Assembly (NCBI GenBank): GCA_947451105.1
Contig: CANFXY010000015.1
Coordinates: forward strand, 1 to 33,871
DNA length: 33,871 nt
Source: Bacteroidota bacterium
GTDB taxonomy: Bacteria; Bacteroidota; Bacteroidia; NS11-12g; UBA955
Direction: 5' to 3'
Positions 33,818 to 33,871 of the stretch are shown piece after piece. Within the stretch, counting starts at the first letter, position 1. Every line of letters starts with the position of its first letter. Under the pieces are notes generated by a model, which was not told the DNA's origin, ran no database searches, and saw only the letters and a program-made list of their open reading frames with translations. The position numbers were made by a program, and so were the translations under genes.

Positions 33818-33846
33818 GCAAATAATTGTTATTGTTATTTGCGGTG

Positions 33847-33854
33847 CAAAAGTA
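33847..33854 (-). promoter_or_regulatory. -7 element of guaB
   Basis: Minus-strand TACTTTTG, 29 nt before the ATG at 33817. The -33 element would fall just past the window end (about 33874). Confidence 0.5.
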
Positions 33855-33871
33855 CACAAATAAATCTAAAA

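Noticed and set aside
33818-33859. Longer N-terminus for GuaB
   Set aside because: The extension spans the -7 promoter element and has no counterpart in IMPDH proteins.

Overview
The window reads as chromosomal DNA of a member of the Bacteroidota. The base composition is AT-rich. Shine-Dalgarno sites are almost absent, and most transcription units have the Bacteroidota-type -7 element TAnnTTTG a short distance before the start codon. One gene carries a type IX secretion (Por) sorting domain, and several encode families common in this phylum (fused E1 alpha/beta dehydrogenase, DUF4340-like protein, M48/WG-repeat/outer-membrane cluster). No tRNA, rRNA, CRISPR array, insertion sequence or phage gene was seen. 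No stretch over about 200 bases lacks a gene.

Layout. 1-945: 3' end of a PKD-repeat surface protein with a C-terminal sorting domain. 947-6902 (minus): methylmalonyl-CoA epimerase, WG-repeat protein, M48 metalloprotease, beta-barrel-like protein, lipoprotein, then recR. 7029-9844 (plus): a compact iscS-iscU-iscA operon ending in a PAP2 phosphatase, with a clear promoter flanked by two dyads and a bidirectional terminator at its end. 9891-13173 (minus): a lipoprotein with its own promoter, and a tight TPR / phosphosulfolactate-synthase-like / YqeY operon. 13272-16166 (plus): M1 metallopeptidase with a C-terminal outer-membrane-barrel-like extension. 16233-17711 (minus): a 117-residue Ala/Lys/Pro histone-H1-like protein directly downstream of a small SET-domain lysine methyltransferase, with a GNAT acetyltransferase upstream. 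17840-21355 (plus): a second GNAT enzyme and a double-domain M16 protease. 21426-23669 (minus): small membrane protein and dxs. 23809-26193 (plus): fused E1 alpha/beta 2-oxoacid dehydrogenase. 26199-31100 (minus): fused glycosyltransferase, acyl-CoA synthetase and polyprenyl-phosphate sugar-phosphate transferase. 31255-33817 (minus): DUF4340-like protein and guaB.

The best candidate for an undescribed system is the SET methyltransferase / histone-H1-like pair at 16233-16996. The enzyme gene and a very lysine-rich potential substrate (44 Lys in 117 residues, no acidic residue, 42-bp coding repeat) are 26 nt apart on the same strand. This suggests a bacterial chromatin writer-substrate operon. 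Other points worth checking are the M1-barrel fusion, the isc promoter dyads, the isolated ComA-like enzyme, the glycosyltransferase fused to a remnant sugar-phosphate transferase, and several non-ATG starts placed directly behind -7 elements.

All functions are from reading motifs by eye. No database search was run.
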